DNA of 64,000 nt from CAYJAD01 sp964369995 (GCA_964369995.1 CAYJHH010000001.1:26720-90719); one strand, 5' to 3'; shown: positions 52,061 to 61,122, counted from the stretch's first letter. The notes: generated by a model not told the origin, from the sequence alone. Numbers and translations are program-made.

Positions 52061-53716
52061 TTATCTCCCAAAAGGACATTTGGGATACTGACAATTTTTA
52101 CACTCCATACACAGGCCACCATGCCCCAAGGAAGCCATATCCAAACGAGTGATTTTTTGTCCGGCCAGCATACGCGGCAGTATGCAGTCAATACCCGTGG
52201 TTTTATAATACAAGGCACAGGCAGGCACACCAAGCACTTGCACATGACCAATGCGCCCTGTGAGCGTCATGGTACCGGGTAACACAGGTATACCAAAAAC
52301 AATATCTGTAAGCCCTGCATCCATAAGCCCCTTACGAGTTAGGTCATCAGGGTCCACCGACATGCCGGCGGTGGTGATAATAAGATCGGCGCCAGCGGTC
52401 ATAAGCTGCTGTACAGCCTGTGTTATCTGCGTGGCATCATCGGGAGTAAAAAGCGTTTTTACAATGGTACATTGCAAAGCCTCGGCCTTTTGGCTGATAA
52501 TAGGGGCAAATTTATCTTGAATAATGCCGCTGAAAACCTCCGTACCTGTGACAAGTATACCAATGCGAGCCGAGCGCATGGGGAAAATACGAAAAAGAGG
52601 CCCTTCCTCTAAGGTTGCCAAGGCCTTTATTAAATGCTCCTTAGCAAGATAGAGAGGAATGGCGCGACTACCGGCAATACGAGTACCTTTTCTTACCATA
52701 CTCATACTATGTCTGGTGGTGCACATGATATCTGGAATAAGATTAAAACGCTGTAGCCGTTCCACATCCACCCAAAGCAGGCCATTTGCCTCCGCTTTAA
52801 AATTTATCTTCCCTTCCTTGGGAGGCCCTTCCACCACAATACCCTCCCCAGCCATACTTGTGGCAAAGCGCTGCACCACAGCATCTTCATGAATCCAATG
52901 GTCCTGCAAATGTTTCTGCGAAGAAGCATTTTCTTGGGTATAGACATGGCTACGCCCCATGCGTTGCAAACGGCACACATCACCTGCATGAAGCTCTTGT
53001 CCGGCGCGAAAAACTGCGTCTTTACTCTTTCCAGGAATAATTTGCGTCATATCATGCAAGGCATGCTGCCCAAGGGCATCTTCCACAGCAATGGCTGTTA
53101 GCTTAGGGGCATGCAATGCTTCTCCCGTACCGCCAAAGGACAGGCCGGGGCCTTCTTCATAAGGCGACTCCCCTTGGCAAGAACGACAAATCCCGCCATA
53201 CATTGCAGGATGCCACTCACCACACAGGGGACAACGCGCAATGGCGCCCTTGCCCTTATGCCCAAGGGCTGAGGCACGCAATTGAATGGGGCGCATGGTG
53301 AGAATACTTTGGCCAGCCTCACGAATTTCTTGCTGTAACTTATCCGTATCTTGTTCAGCCTTGGTTTTTTCTTTCAAAAACCACGCGCGAATTTCTGGAT
53401 AAGGGGCTAACTTTTCCACATCCAAATGCACTCGCACACCGGCGCCACTATGTTTATCAAACAAACTTAAAGCATACAGCCCAAAATTGTGAATACGTAG
53501 CCAGCCATTGCCCACAGTACAAGGGGTAAGCAATTGCACAGCGTCCGGTAAACATTGTCCCGTTTCACTAATGGCATCAAAAAGAATGCCCTCAGGAAGT
53601 GCATTGCGCGCCATCTCCACCATATAACCGGCAATGATAAGCCCCGGGGCGGGATAACCGTGAAATTTACGAGCTTGCTCCATAAAGGCATCATGTGTCC
53701 AAGGGCCTATGGTCAT
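52061..53716 (-). CDS. FmdE domain fused to molybdopterin-binding domain
   Basis: A 551-residue cytoplasmic fusion. The N-terminal FmdE domain spans about 1-190 (KFHGYPAPGLIIAGYMVEMA, TPCTVGNGWLRIHNFG). A zinc finger follows (ARCPLCGEWHPAMYGGICRS). The C-terminal MoCF/MoeA-like domain (RIGILVTGTEVFSGIIQDKF, TTAGMSVDPDDLTRKGLMDA, VLGVPACALYYKTTGID) binds molybdopterin, and the tail has CMECKNCQYPKCPFG. The domain pair suggests a role in cofactor insertion or delivery for the formate dehydrogenase; this is inference. I start at MTIGPWTHD, with AGGA eight bases before. Confidence 0.85.
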   Translation of the reverse strand: MTIGPWTHDAFMEQARKFHGYPAPGLIIAGYMVEMARNALPEGILFDAISETGQCLPDAVQLLTPCTVGNGWLRIHNFGLYALSLFDKHSGAGVRVHLDVEKLAPYPEIRAWFLKEKTKAEQDTDKLQQEIREAGQSILTMRPIQLRASALGHKGKGAIARCPLCGEWHPAMYGGICRSCQGESPYEEGPGLSFGGTGEALHAPKLTAIAVEDALGQHALHDMTQIIPGKSKDAVFRAGQELHAGDVCRLQRMGRSHVYTQENASSQKHLQDHWIHEDAVVQRFATSMAGEGIVVEGPPKEGKINFKAEANGLLWVDVERLQRFNLIPDIMCTTRHSMSMVRKGTRIAGSRAIPLYLAKEHLIKALATLEEGPLFRIFPMRSARIGILVTGTEVFSGIIQDKFAPIISQKAEALQCTIVKTLFTPDDATQITQAVQQLMTAGADLIITTAGMSVDPDDLTRKGLMDAGLTDIVFGIPVLPGTMTLTGRIGHVQVLGVPACALYYKTTGIDCILPRMLAGQKITRLDMASLGHGGLCMECKNCQYPKCPFGR

Positions 53717-53814
53717 GTATTTTATCCTCACATCACGTATCAAAAGGTTATTTTACTCTATGCAGCCAACAACATTACATAGCTTTTTTCTTCATTGGCA
53801 AGAAAGAATGTAAG

Positions 53815-54100
53815 TAGTCGACACTGAAAAACAACTTAACTATCCGTAAAAATAAAACTTTTACTTTTTTACGCCGTAATAAACTTTGCCAGAAATTAAC
53901 GTATGGAATACGTTTTCTGGCAAAGTTTAGACAACTGAAATACTTTTTTTCAGATGTCGACGACACAAGTCATGCCTGCGGCATGGCTTGCCGCCACGTA
54001 AAATAAGCCGGAATTTACTTCCGGCGTCCCCGAAAGGGGTATTTGTAGTGAGCGTGCCTTTCTTAAAAACGTATGAAAATACGTTTTTAAGCATCGACTA
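53815..54100. repeat. Structured intergenic repeat, copy 2
   Basis: About 286 bp, the best-kept copy, ending in a perfect terminal repeat TAGTCGA/TCGACTA. The enclosed stem is TAAACTTTGCC (53880-53890) with GGCAAAGTTTA (53919-53929). Compared with copy 1 both arms differ at two positions in a way that keeps pairing (G-C to C-G, A-T to T-A). The small hairpins and the terminal CTTAAAAACGTAT/ATACGTTTTTAAG stem (perfect here) are in the same order. It separates the divergent FmdE-fusion and moeA genes. Confidence 0.88.
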
Positions 54101-54137
54101 AGTATGCATTTTGGTGATAAGTATTGCAAGCACTACC

Positions 54138-54166
54138 TTGACAGCCACTTCCATATATCATATGAC
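54138..54166 (+). promoter_or_regulatory. Promoter of moeA
   Basis: TTGACA (54138-54143), 17 bases, TATGAC (54161-54166), 69 bases before the ATG. It lies just outside repeat copy 2. Confidence 0.55.
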
Positions 54167-54235
54167 TTTTTCCATCTAACAAATTAAAGTTAAAACATTT
54201 CTACTCTTCCCTTACCTTTTGACAAAGGACTTTCT

Positions 54236-55450
54236 ATGTTCACCTTAAAGACCTTGCAAGAAGCAGAGGCCATTATTCAAAAACACTTTTCAAGGCTCCC
54301 TGTTTCTGTGGAAAAGGTCCCCCTTTTGCAATGCCTTGGATGTATTTTAGCCCAAGATATTTGTGCTGAAGAGTATGTACCTTCCTTTCATCGCTCATCA
54401 GTGGATGGCTATGCGGTATGCGCTACGGATACTTTTGGCTCCAGTGACAGTATTCCTGCCATGCTTCCCGTACAAGGGCATATTCTTATGGGTGAAGAGC
54501 CACACTTTACGCTTTCTAAAGGATGCTGCGCAGCCATTGCCACAGGAGGCGCTTTGCCCGAAGGGGCTGATGCTGTGCAAATGATAGAATATACAGAAGA
54601 TTATGGCGATGGCACTGTGGGTATATTAAAGGCCGTGGCCCCGCAGCAGCATATTGTTTTTAAAGGCGATGATGTCTTTCCCGGTAAATTGGTACTCAAA
54701 GCAGGCACCCGCATGACCCCCAAGGACATAGGCGCCTTGGCAGCCCTTGGAATCACAGAGGTTCCGGTGCAAAAAAAGATTACCGTGGGTGTCATCACCA
54801 CCGGCGATGAACTGGTAGATATACATGAAAAGCCAAATAATGCCCAAGTGCGCACGGTGAACACCTCGCTACTTGCTTCTTTGGTAAAAGACTATGGCGA
54901 TCATGTTATCACCTATGGCATCATTAAAGATAAAGAAGAGCTTTTACAAGCGGCTGTGGCTCAAGCTGTGGCAGAATGCGATGTGGTTCTCATCTCTGGT
55001 GGTAGCAGTGTGGGAGTCAAAGATGTCACCAGTGACGTTATAGCCTCACAAGGCGAAGTACTCTTTCATGGTGTGGCTTTAAAGCCCGGTAAACCCACCA
55101 TTTTAGGGAAAATTCAGCAAAAACCTGTCTTTGGTCTTCCGGGGCATCCCGTTGCTGTGTTTTTTGTAACCATACAATTGGTGTATACACTCCTTACATG
55201 CCTCACAGGACGTACGATACATCCTGCCCATAGGCAAGCCCTTTTGGGAGAATCGGTGGAAGCGAATCATGGGCGCACACAATTTGTCCCTGTCAGCCTT
55301 GTGGAACATGAAGGACATTGTATTGCGCAGCCCATTCGTAATAAATCCGGCCTTATAACCATGCTCACCGCAGCGCAAGGCTATTTTATTATTCCTGATC
55401 AATGTGAAGGCTATGCCAAAAACACGCCTGTAACTGTGTATCTTTTTTAG
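54236..55450 (+). CDS. moeA: Molybdopterin molybdenumtransferase
   Basis: A 404-residue MoeA. FHRSSVDGYAVCATDTFG is the family's domain I signature, then GAVALPEGADAVQMIEYTE-like sequence (ATGGALPEGADAVQMIEYT), KITVGVITTGDELVDIHEKP and LISGGSSVGVKDVT in the MoCF domain, and FGLPGHPVAVFFVTIQLV. It inserts molybdate (or tungstate) into adenylated molybdopterin, needed for dms and fdh enzymes here. A second MoeA-like gene follows after nine bases. Confidence 0.93.
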   Translation: MFTLKTLQEAEAIIQKHFSRLPVSVEKVPLLQCLGCILAQDICAEEYVPSFHRSSVDGYAVCATDTFGSSDSIPAMLPVQGHILMGEEPHFTLSKGCCAAIATGGALPEGADAVQMIEYTEDYGDGTVGILKAVAPQQHIVFKGDDVFPGKLVLKAGTRMTPKDIGALAALGITEVPVQKKITVGVITTGDELVDIHEKPNNAQVRTVNTSLLASLVKDYGDHVITYGIIKDKEELLQAAVAQAVAECDVVLISGGSSVGVKDVTSDVIASQGEVLFHGVALKPGKPTILGKIQQKPVFGLPGHPVAVFFVTIQLVYTLLTCLTGRTIHPAHRQALLGESVEANHGRTQFVPVSLVEHEGHCIAQPIRNKSGLITMLTAAQGYFIIPDQCEGYAKNTPVTVYLF

Positions 55451-55459
55451 GAGAAATTT

Positions 55460-57367
55460 ATGTCCTTTCAATACCTTACCAATATCCCCCTACAAGAAGC
55501 CAAAGAAAAGTATCTTGCAACGCTTACAGCTCATGGTTTTGGCGCCGGCATGGAAAGCATTTCCGTATTGGACGCTTGTCATAGAGTGAGTGCCGGCCCT
55601 GTGTATGCTGCCATTTGCGCCCCACATTACAATGCGTCTGCCATGGATGGTATTGCCGTTCTGGCCAAAAATACCTTTGGCGCCACAGAAACCACGCCTG
55701 TGATACTTTCGCCCGATCAATACATTGTATTAGATACGGGAGACCCTTTGCCTGAGGCCTTTGACGCCGTTATTATGGTGGAAGATATTGTACACCTTGA
55801 TGATGCCAGTGTGAAAATTTTCCAATCGGCCGTACCTTTTCAGCATGTGCGCCAAATCGGGGAAGATATTTGCCAAGGGGAAATGATTATTCCTTCACAT
55901 ACCCCCATTAGTCCTGCAGCCATCGGTTCCATGCTAGCCGGAGGTGTTTTACAGGTGGATGTACTGAAAAAACCTGTGGTGGGTATTATTCCCACAGGGG
56001 ATGAAATCGTCCCCCCTTCAAATAATCCCGGCACCGGCGATATTATGGAATTTAACTCCGCTATTTTTTCTGCCATGCTTAAGGACTGGGGCGCTGAAGT
56101 GAAGGTGTATCCCATTTGTAAGGATAAGTTAGATGTTATCACCGAAGCTTTAAAAAACGCGCTAGATGAATGCGACATGGTACTGCTCAATGCAGGTTCT
56201 TCAGCAGGGCGTGAAGATTATTCCGTGCAAAGTGTTCGTAATGTGGGCGAGGTGCTTTTTCATGGTATTGCCATTAAGCCCGGTAAACCTGCCATTTTAG
56301 GACATAGAAAGAATCAAGTGATTCTGGGCGTTCCCGGCTATCCTGTATCGGGTATTATTGTTATTGAAGAATTGTTAAAACCGCTATTAGAGCTTTTTAC
56401 CAAAGCGGCTTATGCACAGCCCTCACATCAAGAAGGCATTTTGGCTCGTCCCATTGTTTCTGGTGTGAAGTATGAAGAATTCGTACGTGTACGCATGGGG
56501 CATGTGGAAGGGCGCTACATTGCCACTCCCTTGCAACGCGGCAGCGGCGTTGTTTCTTCTTTCATGAAAGCAGATGGAATCTTAGCCATACCTCAAGGGG
56601 TAGAAGGCTGCGCCGCCGGAGAGACTGTTTCCGTACGACTTTTACAGCCCTTAAAAAAGATACAAAACTCTTTAGTTGCCATTGGCAGTCATGACCCTCT
56701 TTTGGATGAGCTCAGCGATATGCTGCATGTACAAGATGATGCTTTGCATATGATTTCTTCGCATGCCGGCTCCATGGGCGGCATCATGGCCATGAAACGC
56801 CGTGAAGCGCATTTTGGCGGTATTCACTTATTGGATGAAGAAGATGGCTCCTATAACGTCTCCTACGTGAAAAAATATTTTCCCCAAGGAGGTATATCCC
56901 TTGTGGAAGTCACAGGAAGACAACAAGGCTTTATGGTGGCCAAGGGCAACCCTAAAAACATTCAAACCATTGAAGATTTGTATGCAGAAGGCATGCGCTT
57001 TGTGAATAGACAAAAAGGCTCCGGCACCCGCATATTATTGGACTACAGCTTAAAACAAGCAGGACTTGAAGGCAGTAAGATTTATGGCTATGAGCGCGAA
57101 GAATTTACGCATACCTCTGTGGCAGCGCAAATTGCACTGGGCTCGGCCGATGTGGGCATGGGTATTTACGCCGCTGCCAAGATGTTTGGATTAGATTTTA
57201 TTCCGGTGTGTGTGGAGCAATATGACTTTATTGTACCAGACTACGCGCTAGAAACAGTGATGATGCAAAAGGTACTAGATATCGTTAAAAGTGAAGCTTT
57301 TAAGGCAAAACTTGTGGCACTTGGGGGCTATATTGTAAAAAACCCCGGTAGAATATACAGCTTATAA
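55460..57367 (+). CDS. MoeA-like protein with C-terminal periplasmic-binding-like domain
   Basis: A 635-residue protein. Residues 1 to about 400 are MoeA (YNASAMDGIAVLAKNTFGAT, VVGIIPTGDEIVPPSNNPG, LNAGSSAGREDYSV, VPGYPVSGIIVIEELL). Residues 410-635 are a PBP-like domain (AIGSHDPLLDELSDML, SSHAGSMGGIMAMKRREA, FVNRQKGSGTRILLDY) of the molybdate/tungstate-binding kind. The added domain may sense or select the metal oxyanion, so the two MoeA proteins could serve molybdenum and tungsten respectively; this is inference. It shares the operon with moeA. No export signal is present, so it is cytoplasmic. Confidence 0.88.
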   Translation: MSFQYLTNIPLQEAKEKYLATLTAHGFGAGMESISVLDACHRVSAGPVYAAICAPHYNASAMDGIAVLAKNTFGATETTPVILSPDQYIVLDTGDPLPEAFDAVIMVEDIVHLDDASVKIFQSAVPFQHVRQIGEDICQGEMIIPSHTPISPAAIGSMLAGGVLQVDVLKKPVVGIIPTGDEIVPPSNNPGTGDIMEFNSAIFSAMLKDWGAEVKVYPICKDKLDVITEALKNALDECDMVLLNAGSSAGREDYSVQSVRNVGEVLFHGIAIKPGKPAILGHRKNQVILGVPGYPVSGIIVIEELLKPLLELFTKAAYAQPSHQEGILARPIVSGVKYEEFVRVRMGHVEGRYIATPLQRGSGVVSSFMKADGILAIPQGVEGCAAGETVSVRLLQPLKKIQNSLVAIGSHDPLLDELSDMLHVQDDALHMISSHAGSMGGIMAMKRREAHFGGIHLLDEEDGSYNVSYVKKYFPQGGISLVEVTGRQQGFMVAKGNPKNIQTIEDLYAEGMRFVNRQKGSGTRILLDYSLKQAGLEGSKIYGYEREEFTHTSVAAQIALGSADVGMGIYAAAKMFGLDFIPVCVEQYDFIVPDYALETVMMQKVLDIVKSEAFKAKLVALGGYIVKNPGRIYSL

Positions 57368-57388
57368 AGTACACCGCATATTTTTTAG

Positions 57389-57420
57389 CCCTAGGGAGAA
57401 TCATACGGTTCTCCCTAGGG
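57389..57420. terminator. Hairpin after the moeA operon
   Basis: CCCTAGGGAGAA and TTCTCCCTAGGG form a perfect 12-bp stem with an 8-base loop between convergent genes. It lacks a proper U-tract on either strand, so efficiency is uncertain. Confidence 0.65.
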
Positions 57421-57475
57421 GATTATCCTTAGCTTTGAAAAAAGACCTAGTAAATTACCTTGTGAATATGCATAG

Positions 57476-58627
57476 TTATTTACTATGGCGAATCATTTCT
57501 ATGAAGGCTTCTATGCGAACCTTGAGCTGCTCGGTGTCTGTTTCAGAATAATCTGTTTCTAAATGCAGAAAAGGTTTTTGCAATTGCTCATGTACAAAGG
57601 GTTTCATACGCCCAGCCTCCACGGCATACGTTTGACAGCCATGCCACGTTAAATCCACAATGGCATCCACAGAAAATTCTTCACTCATAGTACGTAAAGC
57701 TGTATAGCGATGTGGATTGGGAGACATAACAGCGCATGGAATCTCTAAGTACGCTTGTGCAATGGCACTAAGTGCGTCTCCATCTTCACGTACCATAACA
57801 CGCGTTTTTTTGTACCCAGAGCAATTATCTAAACATACCACATTACCGCCACATTCCTCTATAAGGCGCACAACTTTATGTGACCCCATCCCCACAGGCA
57901 CACCTGTAAGTAAAATACGCACGGTATCTTCTTCATAGCAACATTGCCCTGCATCTGCCAAGGAGCCCATTTCTTGCGCAACTGCTTCAAGCATAGCTAT
58001 GGAGTCTTCTTTATTAGGAAAATACGATGTCTTAAAACCAATTTCCACTAATTCCATTCCAGTAATAGGAGAAGGCTTACGCATGGCTAAGTCCATCACT
58101 TTTTTCAATGCACGACGTTCCCTATTCATAAGCACTATGGCATCATGAAGACTTTCTTCACTGATGGTACATTGAAAATGCTTTTCCATGTGCGCCACAA
58201 GCCCTTGCAACTGTTCACGCCAAGCGGCGAGGGCAGAAGCATCTTGCACTTGTGGTAATTGCAAAAGCTTTAACTCTACCTTTTGGGCCAAGTATTCATA
58301 CATTTTTTTCTTTCCATCACAGGTAGTATCAGCCACCACAAGATCAGAAGCAGCAAGATATGGACAAGACCCCTCTAAAGCAAAACCATAAGAGCTTTTA
58401 ATCAAAGGACAAAGCGCACGAGGAAGTTCCGTTTCTGCTGTGGCAATGGAATCGTTTTTTGTACCACATAAAGACACAGGAATGGCCCCGGCCGCCATGG
58501 CAATTTCTGAAGGGGTATATAAACAAAATTGTCCCACCACTTTTCGGCCTTGGCTTTTTGCCTCTTGAATTTGTAAAACATTACGTTCAAAGGCAGTGGT
58601 AATAGCATCATAAGAAGCACATTTCAT
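57476..58627 (-). CDS. Double-cubane cluster protein (YjiM-like, 2-hydroxyacyl-CoA dehydratase family)
   Basis: A 383-residue protein of the HgdB/BcrB superfamily, the same length as E. coli YjiM as I recall it. Key stretches are VVGQFCLYTPSEIAMAAGAI, LPRALCPLIKSSYGFALEGS and DLVVADTTCDGKKKMYEYL, which hold cluster-ligating cysteines, and LLTGVPVGMGSHKVVRLIEE with NVVCLDNCSGYKKTRV. Single-subunit members paired with an ATPase activator carry a double-cubane [8Fe-9S] cluster and reduce small molecules with ATP-driven electrons. The natural substrate is unknown. Its activator is the next upstream gene. Confidence 0.82.
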   Translation of the reverse strand: MKCASYDAITTAFERNVLQIQEAKSQGRKVVGQFCLYTPSEIAMAAGAIPVSLCGTKNDSIATAETELPRALCPLIKSSYGFALEGSCPYLAASDLVVADTTCDGKKKMYEYLAQKVELKLLQLPQVQDASALAAWREQLQGLVAHMEKHFQCTISEESLHDAIVLMNRERRALKKVMDLAMRKPSPITGMELVEIGFKTSYFPNKEDSIAMLEAVAQEMGSLADAGQCCYEEDTVRILLTGVPVGMGSHKVVRLIEECGGNVVCLDNCSGYKKTRVMVREDGDALSAIAQAYLEIPCAVMSPNPHRYTALRTMSEEFSVDAIVDLTWHGCQTYAVEAGRMKPFVHEQLQKPFLHLETDYSETDTEQLKVRIEAFIEMIRHSK

Positions 58628-58684
58628 ATAAAATCTCCAATGAGTTAAAATAAGCGAGCAAAAGACCCATACTAGCCATACGCA

Positions 58685-59497
58685 CTAAAAACACATATCT
58701 GCAGCAAAAAGTGCTGCCCCTAGCGCACCCATATGCTGTGCATGCTCAGGCGCATGTATGGAAATGCCAAGTTCTTGCGAAAGTATGTGAATAAAAGCAG
58801 GATTTGTGGCAAGGCCTCCGGTAAAGACGCACATATGTTCCCCTTGAGAAAGTGTACCCACACGCCCCGCAAGGCCACGCATCCTTTTTGCTATGGAAAG
58901 AAAAACACCGGCGGCAACATCTTCAGGTTTTGTACCTTGTGCCAAAAGCCCCACAATTTCACTCTCTGCAAATACAGCGCACATGCTCGATATGGAAACA
59001 GCTTGCCCTTTACTAGCAGCGAGTCCTAAATCGTCCAGCGACATTTGCAAAATTCCGGCAAGTACTTGCAAAAAGCGCCCTGTTCCCGCAGCGCATTTAT
59101 CATTCATAACAAAGTCAAGCACGCTCCCTTCTGCTGATATTTTTATGGCTTTACTATCCTGCCCACCAATATCAAGCACCAAACGTGCTTGAGGACATAA
59201 AAAAGTGGCCGCTCGAGCATGACATGATATTTCAGTTATGGTTTTTTGCGTAAAAGGTAAGGCCACCCGCCCATAACCAGTTCCCACAAAACATGTTACT
59301 TGGTCCGCCTGTATTTGAGCTGTGCTGTAGAGCTTTTCAAGCCCTTGAAGAGCCGCATTTTGAGGATCCCAACCTGTGGGAACTATGCTTTTGGCAAGAA
59401 AAGCCTTACTACGCGCTTCTAAAAGAACAACCTTAGTAGCCACAGAGCCCACATCTACCCCCACGGCATATAAAAGCTGTTTTTGTTGTTTTTGCAT
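58685..59497 (-). CDS. ATPase activator of double-cubane protein (YjiL/BadF type)
   Basis: A 270-residue ASKHA-fold ATPase of the BcrA/BadF/HgdC family. YAVGVDVGSVATKVVLLEA is the phosphate-1 motif, ARLVLDIGGQDSKAIKISAE phosphate-2, and MNDKCAAGTGRFLQVLAGIL contains the first bridging Cys of the [4Fe-4S] cluster; SSMCAVFAESEIVGLLAQG has the second. FTGGLATNPAFIHILSQELG is the adenosine motif. As a homodimer it fires electrons into the partner at 57476 on ATP hydrolysis. I start at MQKQQKQLL, with AGG eight bases before. Confidence 0.87.
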   Translation of the reverse strand: MQKQQKQLLYAVGVDVGSVATKVVLLEARSKAFLAKSIVPTGWDPQNAALQGLEKLYSTAQIQADQVTCFVGTGYGRVALPFTQKTITEISCHARAATFLCPQARLVLDIGGQDSKAIKISAEGSVLDFVMNDKCAAGTGRFLQVLAGILQMSLDDLGLAASKGQAVSISSMCAVFAESEIVGLLAQGTKPEDVAAGVFLSIAKRMRGLAGRVGTLSQGEHMCVFTGGLATNPAFIHILSQELGISIHAPEHAQHMGALGAALFAADMCF

Positions 59498-59505
59498 AAT
59501 GTTGC

Positions 59506-59973
59506 CTATTCTGCCTTTTGTTGTATATAGCCGAGCTCTCGTGCCAATATGGTGGCCGCCATGGCTGCCACTTCTCCCGTGATGGCTATACAATGTTCCA
59601 TATGTGTACCAGAGCCCAGTTCCATACCTTTTGTGAGAATTTTACAACAGCATACGCGTCGTTTTGCGGTGAAAGTATCTTGAAGTTCTTTGGTAAGCTG
59701 CATGGCCTTTTTCACCTCTTCTCCCTTGGCTGCGCTTCTGCCAAAAAACATGCCTATGGCCATGACGGCGCCGTTCACAGCACCGCAAGTACACCCTGCC
59801 CCCATGCCCACAGGAAAGCCAGAAGCTAATTTAATAATGCTATCATCATAAGGAGCATGAAAAGCATCCTTCAATGCTTTAAGTACAGCTTCGGAACAAT
59901 AAAAATCACCCTGGCGATAATATTGCTCAGCTTGTGCCTGTATTTGGCCTATATGTATATTTTTTTCTGTCAT
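59506..59973 (-). CDS. C_GCAxxG_C_C family redox protein
   Basis: A 155-residue protein with the family pattern: YCSEAVLKALKDAF, then GFPVGMGAGCTCGAVNGAVM (the GCxxGxxxGA motif), and CCCKILTKG with MEHCIAITG near the end. The family probably binds a metal cluster or acts in thiol/electron transfer; no activity is established that I can name. It is followed after eight bases by the BadF-type activator, so all three genes probably form one transcript. A leftward terminator-like hairpin lies 32 bases upstream of the start. Confidence 0.82.
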   Translation of the reverse strand: MTEKNIHIGQIQAQAEQYYRQGDFYCSEAVLKALKDAFHAPYDDSIIKLASGFPVGMGAGCTCGAVNGAVMAIGMFFGRSAAKGEEVKKAMQLTKELQDTFTAKRRVCCCKILTKGMELGSGTHMEHCIAITGEVAAMAATILARELGYIQQKAE

Positions 59974-60435
59974 TGGATATCCTAAAGGTTGTATTATGCG
60001 TATAAAAAAGAAAAAATCCGCACAATTATGTACGGATTTTCATGGGGGAAGATTTGGTTTCTTTGAAGATAATTACTTAAACAGCACTCTCTGCTAAAAA
60101 GCCAAAGGACAACCTGCCCCCCAAGAAGGAGCGTCAAGTGAAACCTAAAGCGTGGGCAACAGCATGAACGCCCAAAGCACAAAAAAGACTACGAACAACA
60201 AGAGTCGTACTACTTTTTGTAAGAATACCAAGGCGAAAAAATGATGTTGTCACAGTGTGCATGGGGAAAATGTACAAAGTTCTTTGCTAAGCGTCAATAT
60301 GATAAATACCATTTTCTTTTTCCCACGCGCTTTCGTTTCTTTTTTGCATTCCATGCCCCATCTAAAACTACAGCGCCAAAAGCCATGACAAAACGAATAT
60401 TTACTCTGAGTAAAAACGCTTGCCATGAAAACACA
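59974..60435 (-). promoter_or_regulatory. Gap with promoter-like elements and two leftward terminator hairpins
   Basis: No gene seen. On the minus strand: TTGACG (60297-60292), 17 bases, TACATT (60274-60269). Then TACGA/TCGTA (60209-60205 with 60194-60190), flanked by CTTTTTTG, looks like a terminator. AAAATCCG/CGGATTTT (60040-60033 with 60020-60013) is followed by TTTTTTCTTTTTT. The last one ends 32 bases before the C_GCAxxG_C_C start, a layout that would also suit attenuation of the operon. An alternative is termination of the upstream Crp/Fnr gene. Confidence 0.5.
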
Positions 60436-61122
60436 TTAATTTTCCACAAGTTTTTGCAAATACGCCACATCAAAAACTTCAATGCGTTGGCGACATACCC
60501 TACCTATAACCCCCTCTTGGCGCAGCTCGCGTAAAACCTTACACACAGTACTACGATGCAAACCCAAAGAAAGGGCCAATTCCCCTTGAGATATGCCCTG
60601 TTGCGTGCGCTGATGTGGGGGCGTTTGCGCAAAATTAAGTAAATAATGCCCTACCATAATCTCCGGACTTGGTTTTAAAGATTCAGCCAAAAGACTTAAC
60701 ACGGCCCCTAGCTTAGCCCCCACCGTGCCAATAACATTAATAATAAGTTCAGGATATTCTTTAATAAAAATATCACTCTGTAAAAGTTTTGCAGGAAAAT
60801 TATACACTACACAATCCGTTAAAGCTTCCTGACGTATGCTGTAGCGCTGGCCTGTATAAAGCAATCCAACCTCACGAAAAAGGCACCCTGCTCCCATTTG
60901 TAATAAAATACGCTCTCGTGAGCTATGGCTATGACATAATAAACGTACTGTCCCCTTTTCTAAGAGAGAAAAGGTACTTTGTTCACCGCTATTATGCCAC
61001 ACATAGCCTTTGGGTACCTCCTGCACATGCGCCAAAGAAAGAATACTTAACCAAGGTGCATTGGCATTATGCAAAGTGAAAACATTATTTCTTTTTGTGA
61101 TGGTATGTAGATGAGTTAGCAT
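60436..61122 (-). CDS. Crp/Fnr-family transcriptional regulator
   Basis: A 228-residue regulator. The N-terminal cupin-like effector domain spans about 20-130 (STFSLLEKGTVRLLCHSHSS, MGAGCLFREVGLLYTGQRYS) and lacks the four-cysteine set of Fnr. The dimer helix leads to a winged HTH (QGISQGELALSLGLHRSTVC, KVLRELRQEGVIGRVC). It probably responds to a small ligand rather than oxygen by an iron-sulfur cluster. It stands between the double-cubane operon and the sulfatase/arylsulfotransferase genes, all leftward, and may control either. Confidence 0.88.
   Translation of the reverse strand: MLTHLHTITKRNNVFTLHNANAPWLSILSLAHVQEVPKGYVWHNSGEQSTFSLLEKGTVRLLCHSHSSRERILLQMGAGCLFREVGLLYTGQRYSIRQEALTDCVVYNFPAKLLQSDIFIKEYPELIINVIGTVGAKLGAVLSLLAESLKPSPEIMVGHYLLNFAQTPPHQRTQQGISQGELALSLGLHRSTVCKVLRELRQEGVIGRVCRQRIEVFDVAYLQKLVEN

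Noticed and set aside
51907..52152. An 81-codon plus-strand frame after fdhB
   Set aside because: It overlaps the end of the FmdE fusion gene on the other strand and the hairpins, with no ribosome binding site or family pattern.
59994..60182. A 62-codon minus-strand frame upstream of the C_GCAxxG_C_C gene
   Set aside because: It runs through the terminator hairpin and has Cys-rich low-complexity sequence without a convincing start signal.
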